Source of the DNA: Pandoraea communis
GTDB taxonomy: Bacteria > Pseudomonadota > Gammaproteobacteria > Burkholderiales > Burkholderiaceae
NCBI RefSeq assembly: GCF_902459745.1
Contig: NZ_CABPSJ010000006.1
Span: 310,001 to 374,000, forward strand
Length of the DNA: 64,000 nucleotides
Reading direction: 5' to 3'
Part shown: piece by piece, positions 8,380-19,254 of the stretch
How positions within the stretch are numbered: the stretch's first letter is position 1
Layout: the number at the start of each line of letters is the position of its first letter
The notes under the pieces: generated by a model
Seen by the model: the letters and a program-made list of their open reading frames with translations, nothing else
What the model was told of the DNA's origin: nothing
Databases searched by the model: none
Made by a program: the position numbers and the translations under genes

Positions 8380-10947
8380 TCAGGCCCCCTCCCCAGTCAG
8401 CCGGGGATGGCCAAGCAGCCGGACGTTTGGCGACGATTCGAGGCGCGTTGCCGGTGACGTCCCTGTGGCTGGCGGGATGCTGGCCGCTCGGGGGGAGTTC
8501 GGGGTTTCGCCCCGTGCAGACACCTGCCCCCACGCCAGCTCATTCCCCCCATCCACCGCGCCACCCGGGCTCGACGGGCCAGCTTTCGTGCCCATGCCCA
8601 CGCTCAAGGCTGAATGCCTCGCAGGCTCGGCAATATCTTCCTCATGCTTACCCTCAGGCACCACGCTGGGCGTGAGAAACACCAGCAGTTCGGTACGACG
8701 GTCGTCGTTGGCTCGATTACGGAACAACGCCCCGAGCAAAGGCACATTCCCCAACCATGGCACGCTGGCATGGCTGTCGCGGCGCTCTTCCTGGTAGATC
8801 CCGCCGATAGCCACGGTCCCGCCGTTCTCGACCTGGACCTGCGTCTTGACGTGCCGGGTGTCCACCGCAAAGCCCTCGGCCACGGCGTGCCCAATGCTGT
8901 CCTTGCGCACGTCGACATCCAGGATCACCTGACCATCGGGCGTGATCAGCGGCGTCACTTCGAGCTTCAGCGTGGCCTTGCGAAATTGGACGGAAGTCAC
9001 GTTGCGACGAACGCTGCGGGTCTGGTACGGCAACTCCGTACCCTGCTCGATGACGGCCTGAATCTTGTCCGCCGTAACCACGCGCGGCCGGGAAACGACG
9101 CGCCCGCGCCCGGTCGTCTCGAGCGCCGACAGCTCCAATTGCAGAAAACGCGTCGCCGAGCGACCGAATAACGTGATGGCCAGACTGGGCGGCGTGACGC
9201 CTGCCAGCGCCGCCGCAGACAGCCCAACGTCGAGCGCATGGCCTTGCGACTTTCCGTCGCCCTGATGCGTGTCGCCGTTGCCGGACGAATTGCCTGCCGC
9301 CGGTCGGATGTCCGCCTTCTGCCCACGATCTCCCCGCTCGTCGTATCCCGCCAGCCGGACGCCGAGCGACTCACTGAACCGATCATCGGCCTCAACGATG
9401 CGCGCTTCGATCAGCACCTGCCGCACAGGTACGTCGATCCGCGCAACGAACGAAGCCAGCGCATCGAGTTTTTCCGGTAGGTCGGTCACGAATAATTGGT
9501 TCGTTCGCGGATCGGCGATCAGACTGCCTCGCGAGGACAACAGCCGCTGCCCCTTACGGTCTTTCTCGCCCATGATGATCTCCCGCAACGCCAACGCCCT
9601 AGGGTAGTTCAGCGTGAAGCGCCGACTGACCAGCGGCAGCAACGCCTCGCGCTTTGCCGCAGCCTCCAGTTGCGTCTGCTCGTCGGCCAGCAGGTCGGTT
9701 CGCGGGGCGATCCAGTCGACACCCTTCAGGGATTGGACGCCGAGGCCGGCACTCCGGATCATCACGTCGAACGCCGTAGCCGTAGAGACACACCGCACCT
9801 CCATGTCGAGACGCCCCGCAACGCGCTCGCCAATCACCACGCTCCGCCCGGTCAGACGCGCGAATGCCCGCAGCGCATCGACCACGTCGACACCATGGAG
9901 CGTGATATCAACGCACGGCGCTTGCGCTCCCGCTGTCCCTTGCCGTAAAGGCTCCTCTTGCCATGTCGCGGACAATCCGGTCGTTGTCGTGCGTCGCAGC
10001 GTGACTTGACGCGATCCCGCACGCATCGATCCGACCGGATTCCCATCGTCGTCCGATGCCTGCTGCGGCCCGGAAGGTGTCATCGTCACCGCGTCTTGCG
10101 CGGAATGACGTGTGAGCGGCGTGCGAAAGACGTCATTCGTGTCTTCGGGCATGCGCCAGCGCGACGCAGGCGCCGGCAACGCCGGCAAAGGCTGCGCTAC
10201 GGGCGCACCGGGCAGATCTGAGGGTCGCTGCCACAGGTAGGCAGCCACCGTGACGGTCAGTCCGGCATCGCCCGCACCTGTCACGCCCGACGATCCCCAT
10301 CCGGGTCCCTGAAGCGACAGGTGCTCGACGGCCACATGACGCGGCACACTGTCAATCTCGGCAAGCCAGCCAAGCAAGTTCGAGACGGGTCCCCTGACGC
10401 GGATTTCCGCCCGTTCGATCACGATATCGTCCGCTAACGCCGACGGCCCCGCTCGGGCCATCTCCAACGTCAGGCCCGCGCGAGCAACGAGATACTCAAG
10501 ATCGGCACGCCACGCCGAATCCGCGTCATTCGCGGAATCGGGCAGCGAAGCCTCGGACTGGCCCGTTGCCGGAGCGTCGTCGCCCTCGCCTTTCGCGGCA
10601 AGCGGCAACAAACGCCGCCAGGCCGTCGACTCGGTTTCCGCCTCTTGAAGCGCCGCCATCAGGACGGGCAATCGACGCGCAGCTTCGTTAGCGCTATCCA
10701 ACGTCTGCTGCTCGACGCCGAGATCCTTCTGCAAAGTCGCGCGCGCGGGCAAGCCCACCAGCCACCAGACCGACCACGCTATCGCAAGACCCATCAGCCA
10801 GGCGAGACTTGCCAGCGCCCACCGCACCGATCGCGTCCATTCGACTGGAGACACCGACCGCCACACCGCCCGCCGCGCGCGCCAACGGGCCGCCACGTCG
10901 TGAAAAATGTCGCGGACATCCTCCGGCGGAGGTTGCTCACCGTACAT
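8380..10947 (-). CDS. Fused PilO-like/PilQ-type secretin of the type IV pilus
   Basis: One uninterrupted 855-residue frame joins two proteins that are normally separate. Residues 1-66 are a cytoplasmic start plus one membrane segment ([20 protein letters not shown]), and 70-240 resemble PilO. A Pro-rich linker (240-340) follows, with NDVFRTPL at 272-279 faintly recalling the DPF-type motif of PilP. An STN domain (about 346-415), an N1/NolW-type domain (440-505) and the secretin domain (575-762: [47 protein letters not shown]) complete it, with a 93-residue Pro/Ser-rich tail. There is no cleavable signal peptide, which is odd for an outer-membrane secretin. The 5' end overlaps pilN by 11 bp. 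The function inferred is pilus or DNA-uptake channel. Confidence 0.85.
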   Translation of the reverse strand: MYGEQPPPEDVRDIFHDVAARWRARRAVWRSVSPVEWTRSVRWALASLAWLMGLAIAWSVWWLVGLPARATLQKDLGVEQQTLDSANEAARRLPVLMAALQEAETESTAWRRLLPLAAKGEGDDAPATGQSEASLPDSANDADSAWRADLEYLVARAGLTLEMARAGPSALADDIVIERAEIRVRGPVSNLLGWLAEIDSVPRHVAVEHLSLQGPGWGSSGVTGAGDAGLTVTVAAYLWQRPSDLPGAPVAQPLPALPAPASRWRMPEDTNDVFRTPLTRHSAQDAVTMTPSGPQQASDDDGNPVGSMRAGSRQVTLRRTTTTGLSATWQEEPLRQGTAGAQAPCVDITLHGVDVVDALRAFARLTGRSVVIGERVAGRLDMEVRCVSTATAFDVMIRSAGLGVQSLKGVDWIAPRTDLLADEQTQLEAAAKREALLPLVSRRFTLNYPRALALREIIMGEKDRKGQRLLSSRGSLIADPRTNQLFVTDLPEKLDALASFVARIDVPVRQVLIEARIVEADDRFSESLGVRLAGYDERGDRGQKADIRPAAGNSSGNGDTHQGDGKSQGHALDVGLSAAALAGVTPPSLAITLFGRSATRFLQLELSALETTGRGRVVSRPRVVTADKIQAVIEQGTELPYQTRSVRRNVTSVQFRKATLKLEVTPLITPDGQVILDVDVRKDSIGHAVAEGFAVDTRHVKTQVQVENGGTVAIGGIYQEERRDSHASVPWLGNVPLLGALFRNRANDDRRTELLVFLTPSVVPEGKHEEDIAEPARHSALSVGMGTKAGPSSPGGAVDGGNELAWGQVSARGETPNSPRAASIPPATGTSPATRLESSPNVRLLGHPRLTGEGA

Positions 10948-11608
10948 CTGGCACCTCCTCTCTCAATGCAACGCCGGCATCCGCATTGACCGCGAGTGCG
11001 ATCGGTTTGGCGTCCACTTTCCATTCGATACGCAGCGTGAATCGCCGGATGTTCGGCGCCAGTGCCTGCCCCGCAGCGCTCACCCACTGACGTCTGACGC
11101 TCTCCGGGACGACACTCGATTCGACTTCCGCCACTTTGCGCACCCACGGTAATGCTCTCAAACGCTTCTGTGTTTCCCGCACTCGCGATTGCGTCGTCGC
11201 ATAGCCTTCGACACGGAGCTGAGCGTCGCCCGTCGTCACCGCAGTCAATCGCACGCCGTCGGCGCAGGCACGCATGATGTCCAGCAATCGGTAAGCGACG
11301 GGTTGCCGCCGTTCGACCAGCGCGACGGCGGCCCGGCGATGAGCATGCATGACCGCGAGTTCGCGTCCCGTGATGTCGAACGCCGTCAACGTTGCGCTCA
11401 ACTTGTCGCTGGCTACGCGTAACGCCGCCAATTGCGCCAGTGCCTCGCGACGCACGTGAATGTCGCGGACAATCGGCACAAGCGACGCCAGCGCGCCGAA
11501 CGCCGCCACGCACGCCCACACGCGGCATTGCCGCCGAAAGTCGCGCTGCCGTCGCTGAGCCAGCGTGGGAAGGAAATCGAGCGGCGGCATTTCCATACTC
11601 ATTCGCAT
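10937..11608 (-). CDS. pilN: PilN-like type IV pilus assembly protein
   Basis: This 223-residue protein has the PilN plan: a short cytoplasmic peptide (MPPLDFLPTLAQRRQRDFRRQ) of the type that binds PilM, one membrane segment (WACVAAFGALASLVPIV), then a periplasmic coiled-coil and ferredoxin-like part with LRVEGYATTQSRV. The ATG at 11608 is preceded by AGGGGTGG at good spacing, so I prefer it to the upstream open codons, although three further Met codons follow within six residues. It overlaps pilM by 10 bp and the fused secretin gene by 11 bp, indicating translational coupling. The sequence is divergent, and the call relies on layout and position. Confidence 0.8.
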   Translation of the reverse strand: MRMSMEMPPLDFLPTLAQRRQRDFRRQCRVWACVAAFGALASLVPIVRDIHVRREALAQLAALRVASDKLSATLTAFDITGRELAVMHAHRRAAVALVERRQPVAYRLLDIMRACADGVRLTAVTTGDAQLRVEGYATTQSRVRETQKRLRALPWVRKVAEVESSVVPESVRRQWVSAAGQALAPNIRRFTLRIEWKVDAKPIALAVNADAGVALREEVPDVR

Positions 11609-12648
11609 GCCACCCCCTGTATCGACATGGCACGCAGTGCCAGCCCGCAAGGCACGGCAAGCGATGTGCGTTGCGCAAACGTCTGACGCCTTGGCCCGGC
11701 CGCACCCGGTACCTCAAAGCGCCGTAGCGGATCGAACGGCCTCACCGGTATGCCACACGCCGCACCCAAGGCGTCGCAGATCGCCACGAGTCCACCGGGA
11801 CTCGCGCCCTGTGCCGCCACGTACATGACGCTGGGACCAACCGGCAGCTTGCCAGCCAACTCTCGCACAACGCTTGCCAACGCATCAGGATGCGCGCCGA
11901 CGCCATCGAATCGCTCTCGCGCGTCGGCGACACAAGTGTCCGAGGCGAATACCGACAGGTCGAGATCGTGAGCATCCACCTGCAGCAGCGCCTTAGGCGT
12001 ACCGGCTCGCTCGGGCGTACTCGCATCACCATCTGCCGGCCACGCCCATCGGAACGCTCTGCGCCCCGCCTCGTGCGCTGCGTCGATCGCATGCACTCGA
12101 AGTCCCGACATTTCGAGCACGGCGACGCGGTCATCCACCAATTCGGCCTCACAGGCGTACAACCGCAGCCGGTGATTGCCCGGGTCGGCCCACGTCACAC
12201 CCACACGATTGCGCAAATCGGGGTCGCCATCCCCAGGCAACAGCAAGGCGGCGCGCCGCTCGCACCAGGCGCGCAACGCACGCGCCGGAAGGTCCGCCGG
12301 ATAATCGACGACCTGCGTTTTGAGCCCGTGCGCAGGTAGGGCGAGCACGATGGTGTCATCACGTAAATCCGTGGCGCTGATGCCGATTCGTTCCAGTAGC
12401 TCTTCCAGACGACGGGCTGCCGCCTCCGGCTTGGCGATCAACGCACCGCGCAGCATGTCATCCTCCAAAATGGCCGACCCGTAGCCGGCCAGACGCAATC
12501 GCGCTAGCCCGGCCACACGCGTCAGGCGAACGAAATGCAGGCCGCCAGCGTCAAAATAAATACCGCAACCCCCACCCCCGGCCCGCGGCAACACCGCCGA
12601 AAATTGACTGCCGATGTGGCGCGCACCGCGCAAGACCGCTTCGATCAT
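11599..12648 (-). CDS. pilM: PilM-like type IV pilus assembly ATPase-fold protein
   Basis: This 349-residue protein sits first in the minus-strand pilus block, where PilM is expected, divergent from ponA as in many proteobacteria. PilM is an actin-fold cytoplasmic protein that binds the PilN N-terminus and links the motor to the envelope complex. Matching elements include an N-terminal glycine-rich GIYFDAGGLHFVRL strand-turn, LALPAHGLKTQVVDYPADL, and a central region with VHAIDAAHEAGRRA. It is strongly diverged from the well-studied proteins. It overlaps pilN by 10 bp. Assignment is by position, size and weak motif agreement. Confidence 0.75.
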   Translation of the reverse strand: MIEAVLRGARHIGSQFSAVLPRAGGGGCGIYFDAGGLHFVRLTRVAGLARLRLAGYGSAILEDDMLRGALIAKPEAAARRLEELLERIGISATDLRDDTIVLALPAHGLKTQVVDYPADLPARALRAWCERRAALLLPGDGDPDLRNRVGVTWADPGNHRLRLYACEAELVDDRVAVLEMSGLRVHAIDAAHEAGRRAFRWAWPADGDASTPERAGTPKALLQVDAHDLDLSVFASDTCVADARERFDGVGAHPDALASVVRELAGKLPVGPSVMYVAAQGASPGGLVAICDALGAACGIPVRPFDPLRRFEVPGAAGPRRQTFAQRTSLAVPCGLALRAMSIQGVACE

Positions 12649-12836
12649 GACGTCCTCCCGTCTCTCTTCTTGTCGATGTGATCGATGCTATCCAGCGCAA
12701 CGAGGCTGCCCAATCGGACCAGTCCGAATCCACGCGTCGACGAGGTAAGCGAAATGCGCTTTAGGAATTCACGCCACTTTTTCTTCGTCCGATTCCTAGA
12801 ACCCGTAGGCCTGAACCCTGATTTCGAGGGGTGGCA

Positions 12837-12865
12837 ACGGGAGGTTGCGGGGCGTTCGTTATAAT
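12837..12865 (+). promoter_or_regulatory. Probable promoter of the PBP1a gene
   Basis: A perfect TATAAT lies at 12860-12865, 27 bp before the PBP1a start codon. The hexamer 17 bp upstream is a poor -35, so the call rests mainly on the -10. The same intergenic region must contain the divergent pilM promoter. Confidence 0.5.
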
Positions 12866-12892
12866 CGGCCCATCGATTTTTCCGGTTCCCCC

Positions 12893-15340
12893 ATGGCAAG
12901 CACACCCCAAACTGAGACACCCCGCGACAAGCGCCCGCCCAAGCCGCGCCGCTCCATCTGGCTGCGCCTCGCGCTTTGGTTCGCCGGCCTGATGGCCGCG
13001 ATGGTCGTCTGTGGCGCGTTGCTCGTGGGGTACATCCTGGTGGTGATGACGCCACAGTTGCCGTCGCTCGACACGATCGTCGACTACCGGCCCAAGATCC
13101 CGTTGCGCATTTACACCGCCGATGAAATCCAGATCGGCGAGTTCGGTGAGGAGCGTCGGAATCTGGTGCACTTCGCCGATATTCCGGACGTCATGAAGAA
13201 GGCGGTGATCGCCATCGAAGACGACCGCTTCTATCAACACGGCGGGGTCGACTTCATCGGCATTTTCCGCGCGGGCGTCGCGAACTTCACGCGCGGCGGA
13301 TCCTCGCAGGGCGCCAGTACGATCACGATGCAGGTCGCGCGCAACTTCTTCCTGTCGAGCGAGAAGACCTACACACGCAAGATTTACGAAGCGCTGCTCG
13401 CCTACAAGATCGAGTCGCGCCTCACGAAGGATCAGATTCTCGAGCTATACATGAATCAGATCTATCTCGGAGAACGCGCCTACGGCTTCGCCAGTGCGGC
13501 ACGGGTCTACTTCGGCAAGGATCTGAAGGACATCACGCTCGCTGAAGCCGCCATGCTCGCCGGACTGCCGAAGGCACCGTCGGCATATAACCCGATCGTC
13601 AACTACAAGCGCGCTCGCGTGCGTCAGGAGTACATCCTCAAGCGGATGTACGACCTCGGGTACATCACAAAGGCCGAATACGATCAGGCCATCGCACAGG
13701 AGCTGGTAGTGCGCGGGCTGGGCAGCGAGTTCAGCGTGCATGCAGGGTACGTTGCGGAAATGGTTCGCCAGTTGCTCTACGCCCAGTTCAAGGACGAGAT
13801 CTACACGCGTGGCTTCAACGTCTACACGACGATCAATTCCGCCGATCAGGAGGCCGCCTACGAGGCGTTGCGCGCCGGCGTCATGGCCTACGAATTGCGT
13901 CATGGCTATCGCGGCCCGGAGGCCAATATCGATCTGCCGGACGATCAGGACGAGCGCGAACAATTGATCGACGACACGCTGGTCGAGCATCCGGACAGTG
14001 GCGATATGGTTGCCGCCGTGGTGCTTTCCGCTTCGCCCCAGCAGGTCAAGGCCGTGCTGCTGAACGGCGACGACGTTACCGTGACCGGCGACGGCCTGCG
14101 CTTTGCTGCGGCCGGTTTGAATGCAAAAGCCCAGCCGAAACAAAAGATTCGCCGGGGTTCGGTGATTCGTGTGAAAAAGGACGCGAAGGAAAACTGGCAA
14201 ATCGTGCAGATGCCGGATATCGAAGCGGCGTTCGTATCGCTCGACCCCCAGAACGGCGCGATTCGATCGCTGGTCGGTGGCTTCGACTTCAACCGGAACA
14301 AGTTCAACCACGTCACGCAAGCGTGGCGTCAACCAGGGTCGAGCTTCAAGCCATTCATCTACTCGGCGGCCCTTGAGAAGGGCTTTGCGCCGGCGACCAT
14401 CATTAATGATGGCCCGCTGTACTTCACGGCGGCACAGACGGGGGGGCAGCCCTGGGAGCCGAAGAACTACGGCGGCGGCTTCGAAGGCCCGATGCCGATG
14501 CGCGTTGCGCTGATGCGCTCACGCAACCTCGTGTCCATCCGGATCCTGCAAAGCATCACGCCGGGCTATGCGCAGAAGTTCATCGGACGATTCGGCTTCG
14601 AGGCCGATAAGCATCCGGCCTATCTGCCGATGGCGCTGGGTGCGGGGATGGTCACGCCGCTGCAAATGGCGAGCGCCTATGCCGTGTTTGCCAATGGCGG
14701 CTTCCGCGTGAATCCATTCATCGTGGCGCGCATTACCGACTCGAAGGGTAACGTCGTCATGGAGGAAAAGCCCTCCATAGCGGGCGACGAGACGATCCGG
14801 GCCATTCCGGCACGCAATGCGTTCATCATGAATTCGATGTTGCACGACGTCGCGACGCGCGGCACCGCAGCCAAGACCAACGCGCTCAAGCGCAGCGATC
14901 TGGCTGGCAAGACGGGGACGACAAACGATTCGCACGATGCCTGGTTCGCCGGCTATCAGTCGCAACTGGTGGGCGTGGCGTGGATCGGCTTCGATCAGCC
15001 GCGCAATCTGGGCGATCGAGAAACAGGCGGCGGTCTGGCACTGCCGATCTGGATCGACTACATGTCGAAGGCCTTGCGCGGTGTACCGGAATCAACGCGA
15101 ACGATGCCGCAGGGCATCATTCAGGCGAATGGCGATTACTTCTACGATGACTATCCGCCGGGACGCGCGGTGAGTACGGTTGGCCTGAGCGCGGATACCG
15201 CGCCGGACGGGTCGGCGGCGCCGGGTCCGTCGGGGGGATCGCTGCCGGGTCAGATACCGGCGCAATCGAATCCGGCACCCGCACCGGTGGATCGGCAGGA
15301 GCGTCAGCGCATTCTGGACATGTTCAACGGCAAGCCCTGA
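12893..15340 (+). CDS. mrcA: Penicillin-binding protein 1A (bifunctional transglycosylase/transpeptidase)
   Basis: This class A PBP polymerises lipid II and crosslinks peptidoglycan. Counting from the ATG at 12893 (815 residues), a basic cytoplasmic tail precedes the membrane anchor WFAGLMAAMVVCGALLVGYILV. The glycosyltransferase motif EDDRFYQHGG (catalytic Glu about 109) and the GASTITMQVARN block follow. The transpeptidase has SSFK (Ser about 483), SRN (about 543) and KTGTT (about 673). The Pro/Ala-rich C-terminus is likely disordered. The frame is open 48 bp further upstream, but MASTPQTETP matches the usual beginning of the protein. Its position divergent from pilM is typical. Confidence 0.97.
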   Translation: MASTPQTETPRDKRPPKPRRSIWLRLALWFAGLMAAMVVCGALLVGYILVVMTPQLPSLDTIVDYRPKIPLRIYTADEIQIGEFGEERRNLVHFADIPDVMKKAVIAIEDDRFYQHGGVDFIGIFRAGVANFTRGGSSQGASTITMQVARNFFLSSEKTYTRKIYEALLAYKIESRLTKDQILELYMNQIYLGERAYGFASAARVYFGKDLKDITLAEAAMLAGLPKAPSAYNPIVNYKRARVRQEYILKRMYDLGYITKAEYDQAIAQELVVRGLGSEFSVHAGYVAEMVRQLLYAQFKDEIYTRGFNVYTTINSADQEAAYEALRAGVMAYELRHGYRGPEANIDLPDDQDEREQLIDDTLVEHPDSGDMVAAVVLSASPQQVKAVLLNGDDVTVTGDGLRFAAAGLNAKAQPKQKIRRGSVIRVKKDAKENWQIVQMPDIEAAFVSLDPQNGAIRSLVGGFDFNRNKFNHVTQAWRQPGSSFKPFIYSAALEKGFAPATIINDGPLYFTAAQTGGQPWEPKNYGGGFEGPMPMRVALMRSRNLVSIRILQSITPGYAQKFIGRFGFEADKHPAYLPMALGAGMVTPLQMASAYAVFANGGFRVNPFIVARITDSKGNVVMEEKPSIAGDETIRAIPARNAFIMNSMLHDVATRGTAAKTNALKRSDLAGKTGTTNDSHDAWFAGYQSQLVGVAWIGFDQPRNLGDRETGGGLALPIWIDYMSKALRGVPESTRTMPQGIIQANGDYFYDDYPPGRAVSTVGLSADTAPDGSAAPGPSGGSLPGQIPAQSNPAPAPVDRQERQRILDMFNGKP

Positions 15341-15426
15341 CGGGGGTCGTCCGGGCCGGTGGCCCGGAAACGCCGCGCGGCGCTGCGCCTCCAGTCACGC
15401 TGGAGCCCTGCGCCGCGATTCTTTTG

Positions 15427-15747
15427 TCAACCGGCCTGCAATGTCACCGCCTCGCCCGCCTGTTGCGACGCAAAACGCGACAGTGCTTCGAATAGTTCGG
15501 AATCGTCGCGGGTGTCACGCCATTCGTCGCCCTTCAGGCGGTAGTGGAAACCGCCCGAGCGCGCGGCCACCCAGATTTCGCTCATCGGCGTTTGCAGGTT
15601 GACGATGATCTTGCTGCCGTCTTCGAATTCGAGCGTCAGGACGTTGCCCGTACGTTCGCAGTCGATATCCACGTCGCTACCCTCGACGGCCACCTCCACC
15701 TGCGCCAGCACTGCCTCGGCGAGCGCCAGGAATTCACTTTCCGTCAT
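15427..15747 (-). CDS. cyaY: Frataxin-like iron-sulfur assembly protein CyaY
   Basis: CyaY is the bacterial frataxin, an acidic iron-binding protein that modulates IscS-dependent Fe-S cluster assembly. The 106-residue product begins [18 protein letters not shown], with the acidic first helix containing [13 protein letters not shown], then [15 protein letters not shown] and [14 protein letters not shown], which are conserved frataxin strands. I chose the start at 15747, because GGAG lies 7 bp upstream and the length fits the family; the frame also allows MTQSVEFS and MRTMTQ starts further up. It lies divergent from the LptM-like lipoprotein gene with under 60 bp between them. Confidence 0.94.
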   Translation of the reverse strand: MTESEFLALAEAVLAQVEVAVEGSDVDIDCERTGNVLTLEFEDGSKIIVNLQTPMSEIWVAARSGGFHYRLKGDEWRDTRDDSELFEALSRFASQQAGEAVTLQAG

Positions 15748-15805
15748 GCTAAACTCCACGCTTTGCGTCATCGTTCGCATGCCGCACCACGCGGCGATAC
15801 CCCCA

Positions 15806-16033
15806 ATGACTGCACCTATTCGAACCTGCGCGATTGTAGCCTCGATTACCCTTTTGAGCGTGTTGGCTGGCTGCGGTCAGGCCGGGCCGCTGTACTATCC
15901 TGCCCCTCCGGTGAAACCGGCGCCGCCGCCAGGTACACCGCTGCCGCCGCCGCCACTCGTGCCCGAGCCTCAGCGTGGGCCGTCTGTCGACGTGCCCTCG
16001 GCCGCATCGGTGCCGGCAGCCAAGCCGGAATAA
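15806..16033 (+). CDS. lptM: LptM-like small lipoprotein
   Basis: This 75-residue lipoprotein has a short signal peptide ending in the lipobox LAGC. It is followed directly by GQAGPLYYP, the hallmark of the YifL/LptM family, whose E. coli member associates with the LptDE lipopolysaccharide translocon and helps LptD mature. The rest is Pro-rich ([20 protein letters not shown]) and probably unstructured. I chose the ATG at 15806 because it gives a normal lipoprotein signal; the frame is open much further upstream only as a shadow of cyaY. It lies 64 bp before lysA, the same pairing found in many proteobacteria, and the two are probably cotranscribed. Confidence 0.88.
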   Translation: MTAPIRTCAIVASITLLSVLAGCGQAGPLYYPAPPVKPAPPPGTPLPPPPLVPEPQRGPSVDVPSAASVPAAKPE

Positions 16034-16097
16034 GCAGGATCAGGCCTGAAGCCCTCCGCTTTGCCAGCGTGCCCTAGTTGATTACCGAGTTTTTGCG

Positions 16098-17366
16098 ATG
16101 TCCGACGCCATCTTCTCCTACCGCGACGACGTACTCCACGCCGAGAACGTTGCCCTGCCCGTCCTCGCCGAGCGTTTCGGCACGCCGCTCTATGTCTATT
16201 CGAAAGCGGCCCTGACGAACGCCTATCAGGCGTACGCCAAGGCGTGCGAAGGCCGCAACGCCGCCGTGCACTACGCCGCCAAGGCCAACTCGAACCTCGC
16301 CGTGCTCGGCGTGTTCGCCAAGCTCGGCGCCGGCTTCGATATCGTGTCGGCCGGTGAACTCGCCCGCGTCATCGCAGCAGGAGGCGACCCGAAGCGTGCC
16401 GTGTTCTCGGGCGTCGGCAAACATGCGGACGAGATGCGCTACGCGCTGGAAAAGGATGTCTTCTGCTTCAACGTGGAATCGCGTCCGGAACTCGATCGCC
16501 TCAACGAAGTGGCCGGACAAGCCGGCAAGCGCGCCCGCGTGTCGCTCCGCGTGAATCCGAATGTCGATGCCAAGACGCACCCGTACATCTCCACGGGTCT
16601 GCGCGGCAATAAGTTCGGCGTGGCCTACGAAGAAGCCTTCGACGCCTATCGCACCGCCGCCGCAATGCCAAACCTCGAAGTCGTTGGCATCGACTGCCAT
16701 ATCGGCTCGCAAATCACGGAAATTTCGCCGTATCTCGACGCTACTGACAAGGTCCTCGATCTCGTCGAAAAACTCGAAACCGCAGGCATCTCACTGCATC
16801 ACATCGACGTTGGCGGCGGCCTGGGCATCACCTATACGGACGAGACGCCGCCGGACATCACGGCATTCGCCACCACGCTGCTCGATCACATCGCCAAGCG
16901 CGGTCATGGCCATCGTCAGGTGTTGTTCGAACCGGGCCGCTCGCTCGTCGGTAACGCCGGTGTGCTGCTTACGCGCGTGGAATTCCTCAAGCACGGCGAG
17001 ACGAAGAATTTCGCCATCGTCGACGCGGCGATGAACGATCTGGCGCGTCCGGCAATGTACGAGGCGTATCACGCGATCGATCCGGTTGCGCGTCGCGCAA
17101 CCGATGCCGTGACTTATGACGTGGTGGGCCCCGTGTGCGAAAGCGGCGACTGGCTCGGCCGCGACCGTGCATTGGCGATTGTCCCGGGCGATCTGCTCGC
17201 GATCCGCTCGGCGGGCGCCTACGGCTTCGCGATGAGTTCCAACTACAACACGCGTCCGCGCGCCGCCGAAGTCATGGTCGACGGCGACCAGGCCTACCTC
17301 GTGCGCGAACGTGAAACGGTCGAGTCGCTGTTCGCCGGCGAACGGTTGCTGCCCGGTAACGCCTGA
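16098..17366 (+). CDS. lysA: Diaminopimelate decarboxylase
   Basis: LysA is the PLP enzyme that decarboxylates meso-diaminopimelate in the last step of lysine synthesis. The PLP lysine is Lys62 in HYAAKANSN. Other motifs are HIGSQ, DVGGGLGI, the phosphate-binding EPGRSLVGNAG and the active-site CESGDWLGRDR from the partner subunit in the dimer. Length is normal at 422 residues. The 3' end overlaps the converging msrQ by 73 bp, an unusually long convergent overlap. Confidence 0.97.
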   Translation: MSDAIFSYRDDVLHAENVALPVLAERFGTPLYVYSKAALTNAYQAYAKACEGRNAAVHYAAKANSNLAVLGVFAKLGAGFDIVSAGELARVIAAGGDPKRAVFSGVGKHADEMRYALEKDVFCFNVESRPELDRLNEVAGQAGKRARVSLRVNPNVDAKTHPYISTGLRGNKFGVAYEEAFDAYRTAAAMPNLEVVGIDCHIGSQITEISPYLDATDKVLDLVEKLETAGISLHHIDVGGGLGITYTDETPPDITAFATTLLDHIAKRGHGHRQVLFEPGRSLVGNAGVLLTRVEFLKHGETKNFAIVDAAMNDLARPAMYEAYHAIDPVARRATDAVTYDVVGPVCESGDWLGRDRALAIVPGDLLAIRSAGAYGFAMSSNYNTRPRAAEVMVDGDQAYLVRERETVESLFAGERLLPGNA

Positions 17367-18046
17367 CGCCACTGCCTGCGAAGCGCCCAGATCAGACGGG
17401 CGCCGAGCAGGCCAGCCACCACGATCGCATAGATCGCCGGCTGGGCGAGATCGTTCTTGCCCGCCTTCATCCACCAGTAGTGCAGGATCGCCAGCACGGC
17501 AATCGCATAGATCACGCGATGCAGCCGCTGCCAGCGCCTCCCGCCCATGCGTCGCGCCATCGCGTACGGCGACGTGAGCGCCAGCGGCACCATCAGCACG
17601 AACGCCGCAAAACCCACGGTAATGAACGGGCGCTTGCCCGACACGTCGCGCAGAATGCTTGCCCAATCGAACCACTGATCCAGCCAGAAATACGTCGTGA
17701 AATGCAGCGCGCCGTAGAAAAACGCAAACAGCCCGAGCATGCGGCGCAAGCGCAGTAACCATGGCTGCCCCAACACGCGACGCACCGGCGTGATCGCGAG
17801 CGTGATGCAAAGCATGACCAGCGTCCAGGTGCCTGTCGAACGCGTAATGAACTCGACCGGGTTCGCGCCAAGCCGATCGGTCAACCCGTAGACGCCAAGT
17901 CGTAGCAACGGCACCATCGCCAGCAGGAAGACGGCCGCTTTGGCCCACGGCAGCCAACGCGGCACGGGGGGCGAATGTTTCGCGGCACGGGCGGCGCCAG
18001 CGGCAGCGCCGGGCACTTCCCTCGAATTGGATGGCGTCGTCGGCAC
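17294..18046 (-). CDS. msrQ: Membrane haem subunit MsrQ of the periplasmic methionine sulfoxide reductase
   Basis: MsrQ (formerly YedZ) is a six-helix haem b protein that passes electrons from the quinone pool or a flavin reductase to MsrP. The 250-residue protein has the ferric-reductase-like transmembrane core: LGLFAFFYGALHFTTYFWLD with a candidate haem His, RWQRLHRVIYAIAVLAILHYWWMKAG with two more histidines, and WLLRLRRMLG. It begins 11 bp after the msrP stop, so the two are clearly one operon. The first 30 residues are Ala/Pro-rich and may be longer than needed. The last 24 codons overlap the 3' end of lysA on the other strand. Confidence 0.93.
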   Translation of the reverse strand: MPTTPSNSREVPGAAAGAARAAKHSPPVPRWLPWAKAAVFLLAMVPLLRLGVYGLTDRLGANPVEFITRSTGTWTLVMLCITLAITPVRRVLGQPWLLRLRRMLGLFAFFYGALHFTTYFWLDQWFDWASILRDVSGKRPFITVGFAAFVLMVPLALTSPYAMARRMGGRRWQRLHRVIYAIAVLAILHYWWMKAGKNDLAQPAIYAIVVAGLLGARLIWALRRQWRQALPGSNRSPANSDSTVSRSRTR

Positions 18047-18057
18047 GCGCTGTCGGC

Positions 18058-19056
<999 letters not shown>

Positions 19057-19190
19057 GATTCGCCTCCCTGACCAGCCCGGTCTGCCTCTGTTGCTCATTT
19101 CACCAAATTGCGTACGCCACTGTCGATTGAGACTGACGCTCCGGCGACGCCGTTCCCGCCACCACGTTGCGGGCAATCATACGGCACGAT

Positions 19191-19225
19191 GAAAAAAGCC
19201 GCCGGCACCTGAGCGCGGCGGCTTT
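19191..19225 (-). terminator. Rho-independent terminator after ccsB
   Basis: AAAGCCGCCG at 19195-19204 pairs with CGGCGGCTTT at 19216-19225. Read on the minus strand the stem is followed by a run of six T, about 30 bp beyond the ccsB stop. It separates the ccs genes from msrPQ. Confidence 0.85.
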
Positions 19226-19254
19226 CCGAGTGGGCCCCGATGCGCAGACCCGCG

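Noticed and set aside
8309-8533. N-terminal extension of aroK through the pilus gene
   Set aside because: AroK homology begins at MLENVILVG; the extension overlaps the end of the secretin gene and has no family similarity.
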